Below, piece by piece: positions 56,874-64,000 of a stretch of 64,000 nucleotides of DNA. Location of the stretch: NCBI GenBank assembly GCA_949290395.1, contig CASERQ010000002.1:256727-320726 (forward strand), in the 5' to 3' direction. This stretch comes from an uncultured bacterium. GTDB taxonomy: Bacteria; Bacillota_I; Bacilli_A; RFN20; CAG-826. Within the stretch, counting starts at the first letter, position 1; the number at the start of each line of letters is the position of its first letter. The notes beneath the pieces are model-generated. The model did not search any database and was not told the DNA's origin. It worked only from the letters and a program-made list of their open reading frames with translations. Both the position numbers and the translations under genes were made by a program.

Positions 56874-57681
56874 TTTTTAACTCTCCCATTAAGTATTGAT
56901 AATCATTATCAGATAAAATTAATTGATTATTTATATATTCAGTTTGTTCTATTGACTTATTCAAAGAGGTACTCAATTTAATTTTATTCTCGCTTTCGTT
57001 TTGCTCACAACAAATACATTTTCCTTCATATAAATGACATGGTTGATCTATAGTGAGTCCACAAGCACAGCTTGCCACGTGACCAACATATTCATCGCCC
57101 GAATAGGCGTAAGAAAAATCATGAACATGATTAGTATTAAGTCGATAGTACGTAAAACTACCAAAAAATTGGCTATGTATATGGTCATATGGGCAATTAT
57201 TTCCAGCATGTCTATATAAAGGTCCATAATCCCACTTAGAATCAACAAGAATCTTTGATAAATCACTAGTTCCTGAACTTATTGGATAGCCTGTTCTCGC
57301 AACAACAACGCCTGCGTGTACTGGATTTCCACTTCTATCAAAGTAAACTATTCTATCTCCAACGTAACCTCCAGATTCGACATAACTTTGATCTTCCCGA
57401 TATATAGAAACGCCACTTGGCATATGACAATTATTATCACTAGAAGTTTTATAAAAAGCATAAGAAAAACAATTGTAAGTTGGATTTCCTCTTGCTAACA
57501 TCGTGATATTTTCATAATCATTACCCACATAATCCGTACTCCCTAAATAATCATTAATTCCTCCATCATAAAACAAACCTGAAATCTTAGATCCATTAGG
57601 AGTGTAAACATAGCCTTGACGATCATTTACATATGGGTCGCTAAAAAGCAACGCACCAACCATTAATAATTGTTTTAGCAC
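56866..57681 (-). CDS. Secreted Cys/His amidase-like protein with Cys-rich tail
   Basis: 271 residues. GTG 57681 is chosen because AGAGG lies 8 bases ahead; the GTG at 57690 overlaps that site. Short signal (LKQLLMVGALLFS). The core has NPTYNCFSYAFYKTS, then VHAGVVVA and DSKWDYGPLYRHAGNNCP: Cys, His and a polar third residue arranged as in NlpC/P60- or CHAP-like hydrolases. The C-terminus carries HVHDFSYAY...GHVASCACGLTIDQPCHLYEGKCICC, a His/Cys metal-binding-like module seen at the end of Bacillota surface proteins. First gene of the operon with four lipoproteins. Target may be peptidoglycan or protein; unproven. Confidence 0.68.
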   Translation of the reverse strand: MLKQLLMVGALLFSDPYVNDRQGYVYTPNGSKISGLFYDGGINDYLGSTDYVGNDYENITMLARGNPTYNCFSYAFYKTSSDNNCHMPSGVSIYREDQSYVESGGYVGDRIVYFDRSGNPVHAGVVVARTGYPISSGTSDLSKILVDSKWDYGPLYRHAGNNCPYDHIHSQFFGSFTYYRLNTNHVHDFSYAYSGDEYVGHVASCACGLTIDQPCHLYEGKCICCEQNESENKIKLSTSLNKSIEQTEYINNQLILSDNDYQYLMGELKNE

Positions 57682-57751
57682 AAAATGCACCTCTTTTTTT
57701 GATTATAACATTAAAAAAATTAAATAAGTAGGTGCTTTTTTAAATTAAACT

Positions 57752-59485
57752 TTATATGCCCCTTTTTGTCACTATAAATCCAAACTCTTCAATCAAATTA
57801 TCCTTAGCATTATTCTTTAAAACTACTTCATCCTCTTTAAATTCATAAGGAATTTTTTTATCTGAATTATTGATTATAACTTTATAAAAAGAATCATTAT
57901 TATATCTTTCTATTATTAAAAGAGAGTTTTCTTCTTTTAATTTCATTTCGCCACTTTTAAAAGCTTCTAAGCTTCTTAATTTATATATATCTTTTAATAT
58001 GTAGTGTTCTTTTTTATTAAAGTTAGAAGAGTTCCAGATCATTCCTTGTCTATTTAAAGGATCATCTCCACCTTCCATAAAAACTTCATCCCCATAATAA
58101 ACCATTGGGGTTCCAATAAACGAAATCAAAAAGAGTTCACTTAATAAATATAAATTTAAATTAGGTTTAACAAATTCATAAAAGCGACTGACATCATGTG
58201 AATCAAGAAGATTTAAAAGCATTCTGTTAGTTGGTTCACGATATCTCATTAAAGAAGCATTAAGTCTATAGATAAATTCTTTAGTAGAGAATTTCTTTTC
58301 TGCAAAATATTCTTTAGCGCTAAAAAGCGTTGCATAATTCATTGAAGAATCCCATTCATAAGCATTTAAAAAACTAGAAGCGTTATACCAGCACTCTCCA
58401 ATTAAAAAGATATCTTCTTTAATCTTTTTAAGTTCACGTTTAAAGTTCATCCAAAAAGAATGAGGAAGTTCGTTACTTACATCAAGTCTATAAGCATCGA
58501 CATTAAATTTCTCTACGTAGTGTTTAGCTACATCAAGCGTATATTCTTGAACAAGTGGATTGTTGCCATTAAGTTTAGGCATCATAAATGCTTCCGAGAA
58601 AGTCATATAGTTTAATGGATTCGTCGTAGGTTTGTCCCCATCAATTATATAAAAATCATGATATTTAGATTTTCTTCCGTTTTTAATTACATCTTGAAAC
58701 ATTGGATTAAAGAAAGAAGTATGATTAAAAACAAGATCTAAACAAATTAAAATATCTTTTTTATGAGCTTCATTTACAAGTTCTTTTAAATCACTTTCAT
58801 CGCCAAACATTTCATCGATTTTAAAATAATCCATGGTGTCGTATTTATGATTAGTTTTAGCTTCAAATATTGGAGTAAGATAAATTGCGCCTATACCAAT
58901 TTCTTTTAAATAATCAAGTTTTAGAGTGATTCCTTTTAAATCTCCACCTAAAAAGACTGGATGATATTCTTTATTTTTAAAGGCAAATAAATCTTTTGAG
59001 TCCCAAGCGCGAGTGATATAACCTTTATTTTCTTTTCTTCCTATATTAAAACTATCAACAAAGATTTGATAAATTATTCTGCCTTCAAATTTTTTATTAA
59101 CTTTAATTACATCATCTTCATTAATAAAAGCGTAGCGGAAAGCACTAACCTGCGAAAAACGATAATCATATTCTTCAAAGATTCCTTCATCACTTACATA
59201 ATATGTTTTAGGGTCATTTTCTAAATTTAAAGTAAATATATAAGAAAAGGAAGGGAAGTCATTTTGAAGCTTAGCTACATAATATAAAAAGTCATTATCT
59301 TCATATTTAACTTCCATCTCAATTTCTTTTTGGAACTTTAAAAATTTCATGGCAGGGTTAAATAAACATTTAACACTAGTAAATTTATCCTTTTTAGAAA
59401 CTCTCAATCTTACAACAAGAGTGTTTTTATCAATAGGGTAAGAATATTCTGAATCAATTCTATGTAATATCGCTTCTTTAAACAT
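57752..59485 (-). CDS. GH13 alpha-amylase / neopullulanase-type glycosidase
   Basis: 577 residues, no signal peptide, so intracellular. An N-terminal CBM34-like beta domain (about 1-120) precedes the TIM barrel. GH13 regions: DLVFNHT (250-256), DAYRLDVSNE with nucleophile Asp335, LIGECW with acid/base Glu364, LLDSHDVSR with His430 and Asp431. YQIFVDSF and GGDLKGITLKLDYL are typical of cyclomaltodextrinase/neopullulanase/maltogenic amylase. It would degrade maltodextrins or glycogen-type glucans taken up by the cell. GGAGAAAAATT precedes the ATG. Stands alone. Confidence 0.94.
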   Translation of the reverse strand: MFKEAILHRIDSEYSYPIDKNTLVVRLRVSKKDKFTSVKCLFNPAMKFLKFQKEIEMEVKYEDNDFLYYVAKLQNDFPSFSYIFTLNLENDPKTYYVSDEGIFEEYDYRFSQVSAFRYAFINEDDVIKVNKKFEGRIIYQIFVDSFNIGRKENKGYITRAWDSKDLFAFKNKEYHPVFLGGDLKGITLKLDYLKEIGIGAIYLTPIFEAKTNHKYDTMDYFKIDEMFGDESDLKELVNEAHKKDILICLDLVFNHTSFFNPMFQDVIKNGRKSKYHDFYIIDGDKPTTNPLNYMTFSEAFMMPKLNGNNPLVQEYTLDVAKHYVEKFNVDAYRLDVSNELPHSFWMNFKRELKKIKEDIFLIGECWYNASSFLNAYEWDSSMNYATLFSAKEYFAEKKFSTKEFIYRLNASLMRYREPTNRMLLNLLDSHDVSRFYEFVKPNLNLYLLSELFLISFIGTPMVYYGDEVFMEGGDDPLNRQGMIWNSSNFNKKEHYILKDIYKLRSLEAFKSGEMKLKEENSLLIIERYNNDSFYKVIINNSDKKIPYEFKEDEVVLKNNAKDNLIEEFGFIVTKRGI

Positions 59486-59848
59486 AATTTTTCTCCGTGA
59501 ATATTATAAAGAAAAAAGAGGAAGTTTATAAATAGGAAAATAACAAAGTGGCTTACCTTTTCGTCATAAATTCGAATTTCAAAATTTTGAATAACATTTT
59601 TCTTAATCTAGCGAAGATGAATTGTTAAATTCTTTTTTATAAAATGAGCAAAATTTATATAGTGATTTATTTATTATGACGTTTTTGTCATTTCCCAAAA
59701 TCTCTTTAAATCTCAGACATTTTACACCATAAATACAGAGTATTTATATATTAATAAAATTCAAAAAACATCTTATTTTAGATAAAAATCTTTGCAAAAA
59801 TTACTTTTTTTGTTTGCAATTTGATTTCATTTCATGTTAGAGTAAATC
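59486..59848. other. Divergent intergenic region
   Basis: 363 bases between the amylase and GNAT genes, A/T-rich. It should hold both promoters; TTGCAA with TTAGAG 17 bases later lies just before the GNAT ATG but would leave almost no leader. No hairpin or operator is convincing. Confidence 0.4.
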
Positions 59849-60361
59849 ATGGCGAGAGAGAAAAACTTAAAGAAAATTACGCTTAGTGATTTAAGCGAAC
59901 TTGCAAGTATGCTCAAAGATTTTTGGACTACTCAACTTGTGAATGCAAGTGATGACGACATTTTAGAGGATATTAGGAGGATGTTATCCCCTAAATGTTT
60001 TGGTTACTTAATAATGTATGGCACAAGGATTGCTGGCTTTGTGTTTGTAAATGAAAAATATGGCTACATCAATAACATTGAATACCTATTTATTAAAAAA
60101 GAATATCGTAATAAAGGACTAGCAAGCTTTGCTTTAGAGAAGATTAAAAACATTGTTTTAGAGAACAACAATGCCCGTGTTCAAATAGAAGTATCACCTA
60201 ATAATATTGGCGCATTAAAGCTTTATCATAAGCTTGGTTTTACTTCTATTGATACCATATCTTTATCTACTTCTTTAGTTGGTGAAACTGAAAAATTAAA
60301 GTTCCAAAAATTAGAATTCTTTGTAAATCCTAAAGATTCTTTTAAAAAGAGTGATAGATAA
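59849..60361 (+). CDS. GNAT family N-acetyltransferase
   Basis: 170 residues. GNAT fold: N-terminal ITLSDLSELASMLKDFW, IAGFVFVNEKYGYINNIEYLFIKKEYRNKGLASFALEKIK contains the acetyl-CoA loop (Q/RxxGxA form: RNKGLA), then ARVQIEVSPNNIGALKLYHKLGF. Acetylates an unknown amine. No Shine-Dalgarno before the ATG. Convergent to the GDPD gene, with a shared terminator. Confidence 0.9.
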   Translation: MAREKNLKKITLSDLSELASMLKDFWTTQLVNASDDDILEDIRRMLSPKCFGYLIMYGTRIAGFVFVNEKYGYINNIEYLFIKKEYRNKGLASFALEKIKNIVLENNNARVQIEVSPNNIGALKLYHKLGFTSIDTISLSTSLVGETEKLKFQKLEFFVNPKDSFKKSDR

Positions 60362-60405
60362 ATCTTATTTACGAACTATCAAGATAAAATTTAGATCAAA
60401 TTAAA

Positions 60406-60434
60406 AAGTCTTAAGATGGTGGCTCCTAAGACTT
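60406..60434. terminator. Bidirectional terminator between GNAT and GDPD genes
   Basis: AAGTCTTA (60406-60413) and TAAGACTT (60427-60434) form a perfect 8-bp stem flanked by A-rich sequence on the left and T-rich sequence on the right, so it can stop transcription from both sides. Confidence 0.75.
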
Positions 60435-60460
60435 AATTTTAATTAAGTGATTGCTTCATT

Positions 60461-61195
60461 TTAAAGATTCTTCATCCAATCAGGGTCAACATATTGATAA
60501 GTAATTGAATCGGCATAATCTTTTATCTCATTAATGTCATTTTCATTTTCTAAAGTCCAACACATGATTAACTTATCTTTTTTAACTTTTTGATATTTTT
60601 CTTCTTTGAACAGGACCCAATCAAGATCAACACCCTCAAAGAAATGTCTTAAAGCAAAGACCCATGCACTTTCTTTGCAAACTAATAAAGAGCGAATATA
60701 TTCTTCTTTCTTAAAGTGCACAAGACATTGAGGTTGAAAAGAAATTAGAATAATATTTCTTTTATCTTTAATAACTTCAAGTGCTTTATGAACTTTTAAA
60801 GCAAGTTCTTTATAATTTTTAGTAGGTGAATAGCCCTTAAGTTCAATTACAATTGGAACTTCTTCTTTTATTTCTTCAAGAACTTCTTCCAGAGTTGGAA
60901 GTTCTTCTCCGTTTAAAAGTCTATAGTTTTCTTTTAATTCTTTTAAAGTAAGAAGTTCTATTTCGCCTTCTTTACCTGTTACTCTTTTTAAGTTTGAATC
61001 ATGGCAAACAAGTAATTTTTTATCTTTAGTAAGATGAACATCTAATTCAAAGGCCACTTTATGATCTCTAGCGTTTTTAAAGGCACTCATCGAATTCTCA
61101 CAGATTTTTTCGTATTCTCTATCGTGAAGACCTCTATGAGCTACTCCTTTTAAAAAGAGTGGATTAATTCTATTTAAAATTTCACTTTTTTTCAT
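60461..61195 (-). CDS. Glycerophosphodiester phosphodiesterase family protein
   Basis: 244 residues from ATG 61195 (AAGGTG ahead; an in-frame GTG at 61204 sits in that site). GDPD motifs: GVAHRGLHD, CENSMSAFKNA, FELDVHLTKDKKLLVCHDSNLKRVTG, then VIVELKGY with the metal-binding Glu, and WTLENENDI at the end. Catalytic His pair (AHRG, CHDS) and Glu/Asp (ELDV) are present. It would release glycerol-3-phosphate from glycerophosphodiesters. The ATG is 1 base past the MFS stop, so the two are one unit. Confidence 0.93.
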   Translation of the reverse strand: MKKSEILNRINPLFLKGVAHRGLHDREYEKICENSMSAFKNARDHKVAFELDVHLTKDKKLLVCHDSNLKRVTGKEGEIELLTLKELKENYRLLNGEELPTLEEVLEEIKEEVPIVIELKGYSPTKNYKELALKVHKALEVIKDKRNIILISFQPQCLVHFKKEEYIRSLLVCKESAWVFALRHFFEGVDLDWVLFKEEKYQKVKKDKLIMCWTLENENDINEIKDYADSITYQYVDPDWMKNL

Positions 61196-61196
61196 A

Positions 61197-62627
61197 TTAA
61201 TCACCTTGATCCATTGTTTCTAAACCTTTTTTGAAACTAGTCTTAACTGTTTTAACATTCTTAATAAAGATAAATATAACAAGAGCAACACCAGTACAAA
61301 TCAAAGCATAAATTGGTAAAATTCCAAAATCAAAAGTTGGAACAAGTAAAATTGAACCTAAAGCAACTGGAGTAATGGTTTGCGCAGCCATTGAAGCTGC
61401 ATAGTAATATCCAGTGAATTTACCAATCTTTTTAGAATTACAAAGTTCAACAACCATTGGATAAGAATTAACATGAACTAAAGACATTCCAAATCCTTTA
61501 ACAAACCAAACAACATATAAGAATACCGGGAAGACTCCACTGTTTTCAGCAAATTCAGGTAATGTTACATTAAAGATTGCCCATAAAACAAAGGACACCA
61601 GAGTCAAACTTAATCCGCCAACAATTGTCCATTTTCTTCCAATTTTACCAGCAATTAATCCACCAATTGCAAAGCCAATAACCGAACCAACACCACCAAC
61701 AATGGTATTAATCATTGACGAACTACTTGATGCCCCAAGATGGTAAATTGTGTAGTTTGTCATGAATGTTCCAATTCCATTATCAGACATAAACCAGAAA
61801 AATTCAGCGGCAAGAATTAAAATTAACATTATCTTGTTTGTTTTTGTTAATGGTTTATCATCAACAACTTTTTCGGTAAGTTCAGATAATTCCTCGCCTC
61901 TTTTCATTTCTTCAGCAACTTCAGCTTCAATCTTGTTTTCTTTAATGTTGAAGAAAAGAACTAAGCAAGAGACTACCATTAAAACAGAAGCAAGTAAAAA
62001 TGGAACTTCAATTACCCAAATATTGTTATAAGCCAAACTATCTGTTCCATTAGTTCCTAAATAATCACTTAAAACAAAGACTATTCCAACAACTGTAGCA
62101 AACGCTCCACCAATATATCCCATAATATTGATAATGCCATTAGCTTTACTTCTTAAAGGTTTTGGAGTCATATCAGGCATTAAACTAACAGCTGGATTAC
62201 GATACATCATCATAAATATAACGATGATTAACATCATAATAATGACGCCTGCAATATTATGATAATGGAAAAAGACCGGAATAAATGGGAACACAACTGC
62301 ACAAACTAAAGTTCCAACAAGAATATAAGGCATTCTTTTTCCAATTGGCGTTTTAGTTTTATCACTAAGTGCTCCAAATATTGGTAATAAAATAAGAGCG
62401 GCTAAGTTATCAAGCGCCATAATTATGCCAACTAAATATTGAACTTCTTTTTCGTTAGTGATGTTAGGGAAAGCATCTTTAAAAAGTTCAGTTAAAAAAG
62501 TTGGACACCACGAATCATAAACCTGCCATAAAAGGAGGATGCCAAAGAAAGCAAACCCAATAATAATTGTGCGTTTAATATTAAGTTTTAATGCTCCGCT
62601 TTCTTTTTGAGATAGATTATTTTCCAT
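61197..62627 (-). CDS. MFS transporter, SLC45/GPH-like
   Basis: 476 residues, twelve membrane segments. FGALSDKTKTPIGKRMPYILVG is the conserved loop 2-3 of sugar:cation symporters of the SLC45/GPH group; RNPAVSLMPDMTPKPLRSKANGIINIMGYIGG and FTGYYYAASMAAQTITPVALGS fit too. AAAGGA precedes the ATG. Likely imports a sugar or glycoside, or a glycerophosphodiester given the coupled GDPD gene; the latter is inference from context. Confidence 0.9.
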   Translation of the reverse strand: MENNLSQKESGALKLNIKRTIIIGFAFFGILLLWQVYDSWCPTFLTELFKDAFPNITNEKEVQYLVGIIMALDNLAALILLPIFGALSDKTKTPIGKRMPYILVGTLVCAVVFPFIPVFFHYHNIAGVIIMMLIIVIFMMMYRNPAVSLMPDMTPKPLRSKANGIINIMGYIGGAFATVVGIVFVLSDYLGTNGTDSLAYNNIWVIEVPFLLASVLMVVSCLVLFFNIKENKIEAEVAEEMKRGEELSELTEKVVDDKPLTKTNKIMLILILAAEFFWFMSDNGIGTFMTNYTIYHLGASSSSSMINTIVGGVGSVIGFAIGGLIAGKIGRKWTIVGGLSLTLVSFVLWAIFNVTLPEFAENSGVFPVFLYVVWFVKGFGMSLVHVNSYPMVVELCNSKKIGKFTGYYYAASMAAQTITPVALGSILLVPTFDFGILPIYALICTGVALVIFIFIKNVKTVKTSFKKGLETMDQGD

Positions 62628-62658
62628 AGACTAGTCCTTTCTATTTTCAAAAAAATAT

Positions 62659-63309
62659 CTAACTTTTAAAAGTTTTTTCAATTAAATCTGGTAATTCTTT
62701 AATAGAATTCACAAAAGGAACATCCTCTTTTATTTCACCAAATCCATATCTTGCATGTATAAAAGAGACATCAGCTTTTTGACTTTCAATTCGATCTTTA
62801 TTTGTATCGCCAATATAAATAATTTTCTCAATTTGATATTTATTCTTTAAATAAAGGATATTTTCCCATTTTTCTAAGCCTAAGTCGCCTGCTTGTATAA
62901 AGTCTTTAAAATATTTATGAAAATTATAAGCGTTTAAGTAATTTTCAACATATCCTTTATCAGCGTTTGAAACTATAAATAAAGAATATTTTGATGCTAA
63001 AATTTTCAAAATTTCTTCTTCATTTTGATAAAGAATTCCTGGATGATTTTTTAAATATTTAATTTCTTCATTTAAAGCGATTTTAAAATATTTTAAACCC
63101 GTATCAAAAGGCACATCTTTAAAAGCAAGAGGCACTGTTTCTTCTGGAGTAAGTCCCATAAAAGAAGTTATTTCTTTTAAAGAAAACTCATAATTTAGAT
63201 TATTATCTTTCATCGCTTTGTTCCATGAATCTTTAATTGGAACTAAAGCATCCCATAAAGTACCATCTAAATCGAAGAAAATAGCTTCTTTAATTGAATT
63301 TTTATCCAT
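62659..63309 (-). CDS. HAD-superfamily phosphatase (phosphoglycolate phosphatase-like)
   Basis: 216 residues. Motif I IFFDLDGTLWDAL (nucleophile Asp), motif II LFIVSNADKGY, motif III Lys in AGDLGLEKWENI, motif IV YIGDTNKDRIESQKADV. Helical cap after motif I. Substrate is a small phosphorylated metabolite. No Shine-Dalgarno is evident; 20 bases separate it from the esterase upstream and 31 from the MFS gene downstream, so it could be part of one operon. Confidence 0.93.
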   Translation of the reverse strand: MDKNSIKEAIFFDLDGTLWDALVPIKDSWNKAMKDNNLNYEFSLKEITSFMGLTPEETVPLAFKDVPFDTGLKYFKIALNEEIKYLKNHPGILYQNEEEILKILASKYSLFIVSNADKGYVENYLNAYNFHKYFKDFIQAGDLGLEKWENILYLKNKYQIEKIIYIGDTNKDRIESQKADVSFIHARYGFGEIKEDVPFVNSIKELPDLIEKTFKS

Positions 63310-63329
63310 AACTTTTAATTAAATTGAGA

Positions 63330-64000
63330 TTACTTAATGATAATTTCTTTTTGATTAAGTTTATAATCTTCAAACTCATCAAAATCATCATGAGCAAATT
63401 TTGAAAATAACTTACGCATTTTTAAAGTTATCTTCTTAGTTTCATCATAACTTGTTTTTTGATATTTCATGTCGTAGCCAAAAAGAACTGAAACGTCGCA
63501 AGCATGGAAAGTTTCTACTCCTATTTTTTTACAATCTGGGGATTCATAACGATATTCATATTTATAAACTTTACCTGGATAAACATTTAAAAATTCCATC
63601 ATTGGTCTTAGATACAAGGTGTTTGTAAGTTCAATAGATGCTGCATGACGATAGCTTTCTCCATCTTTTTTCTTAAATTTTAAACCAAACAGTTTGACCA
63701 TAAATGGCAAGAAGAAATTTGGTAAATCAAGCAAGAATAAATTCCCTTCGTTAACTACATTTCCAATTAGAAGTGGTTTTTCAACATTTATCATCATCTT
63801 CTTTGGCTCACCTTCTAATATGTCGCCATCAATAGTTGGCGAAAATGGACAGCGAAGTTCCCTTTTTCGGTAAAGATAATCTTGTATCTTTTTATTAGCT
63901 TTTTTAATATCTTCTTCTTTAACATTATATAAATCATCAAGATTATTTTTCTTGATATGAAGATAATTTAAATATTTTTTAGTAATCTTCTTACTTTCTT
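63330..64000 (-). CDS. Type-B carboxylesterase, C-terminal part (runs off the window)
   Basis: The frame is open to the right edge, about 223 codons; the Met at 63797 is internal. FSPTIDGDILEGEP, then YKYEYRYES ... TFHACDVSVLFGYDM match the C-terminal third of para-nitrobenzyl-esterase/type-B carboxylesterases (FxPxxDGxxLxxxP and HxxxLxxxFG, the latter with the catalytic His). The Ser-containing part lies beyond 64000. Shorter final segment than usual. Hydrolyses carboxylic esters; substrate unknown. Confidence 0.82.
   Translation of the reverse strand, partial: ESKKITKKYLNYLHIKKNNLDDLYNVKEEDIKKANKKIQDYLYRKRELRCPFSPTIDGDILEGEPKKMMINVEKPLLIGNVVNEGNLFLLDLPNFFLPFMVKLFGLKFKKKDGESYRHAASIELTNTLYLRPMMEFLNVYPGKVYKYEYRYESPDCKKIGVETFHACDVSVLFGYDMKYQKTSYDETKKITLKMRKLFSKFAHDDFDEFEDYKLNQKEIIIK

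Noticed and set aside
57034..57498. Several plus-strand and minus-strand frames of about 60-70 codons
   Set aside because: All overlap the amidase-like gene in other frames and lack Shine-Dalgarno sequences or family features.
1..64000. Mycoplasma-type genetic code (TGA = Trp)
   Set aside because: TGA ends several genes at tight ATGA/TGATG overlaps (e.g. 10401, 21409, 44564), and Trp is encoded by TGG.

Overview
The window is low-GC, densely coded DNA that uses TGA as an ordinary stop, so the standard bacterial code applies and Mycoplasma-type recoding does not. Strong Shine-Dalgarno sequences, lipoproteins, an S4/YlmH protein, MATE and ABC-2 transporters and SipW-type signal peptidases point to a Bacillota/Bacilli lineage, perhaps an uncultured gut or host-associated one near Erysipelotrichales, RF39 or Acholeplasmatales. 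The placement is inference only.

Layout. 1-5.3 kb: two tandem paralogous giant lipoproteins, the first running off the window. 5.7-11.5 kb: a MATE exporter, then an accessory patch with tRNA-Arg(ACG), a decayed DUF4143-type ATPase, a Pr6Pr-like membrane protein, a RelB/DinJ-Doc toxin-antitoxin pair with a frameshifted toxin, and two remnants of a broken MacB-like ABC exporter. 11.6-17.2 kb: a Nudix-SGNH fusion, a Nudix hydrolase, ppk1 plus ppx/gppA, and a frameshifted ylmH-like gene. 17.3-31.1 kb (cluster A) and 34.2-54.5 kb (cluster B): two large paralogous surface-protein operons, both on the minus strand, separated by a short variable segment (31.3-34.2 kb) with a frameshifted gene and a membrane gene split by an (AT)11 microsatellite. 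55.0-57.7 kb: a secreted Cys/His amidase-like protein and four small lipoproteins formed by duplication of a two-gene unit. 57.8-64 kb: GH13 amylase, GNAT, GDPD, SLC45-like MFS transporter, HAD phosphatase and the end of a type-B carboxylesterase.

The main discovery candidate is the pair of clusters A and B. Each encodes (i) one or more small secreted proteins whose N-termini resemble SipW substrates (TasA/camelysin), most sharing a C-terminal WG-box ([F/L]xWGxxF...P..Y); (ii) a SipW-type Ser/His signal peptidase with an unusual conserved insertion right after the catalytic Ser; (iii) a four-TM-anchored McrB/MoxR-like AAA+ ATPase; (iv) a zinc-ribbon protein resembling DUF2357/McrC partners; (v) an ABC-2 ATPase and permease translationally coupled to a large beta-helix protein; (vi) a lipoprotein with GxDGxGI repeats and an InlB-like C-terminus; (vii) a second large beta-rich surface protein with its TasA-like companion. 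The same nine gene families occur in both clusters in different order. B also has six tandem WG-box genes, an Lgt paralog and an extra InlB-like protein. I infer a dedicated system for export, processing and assembly of surface fibres or a surface layer, in two divergent copies. No function can be proven from sequence alone.

Several genes (doc, ylmH, the ABC ATPase remnant, the 32.1-33.2 kb gene) carry single-base frameshifts in short A/T runs, so either local decay or assembly error must be considered.
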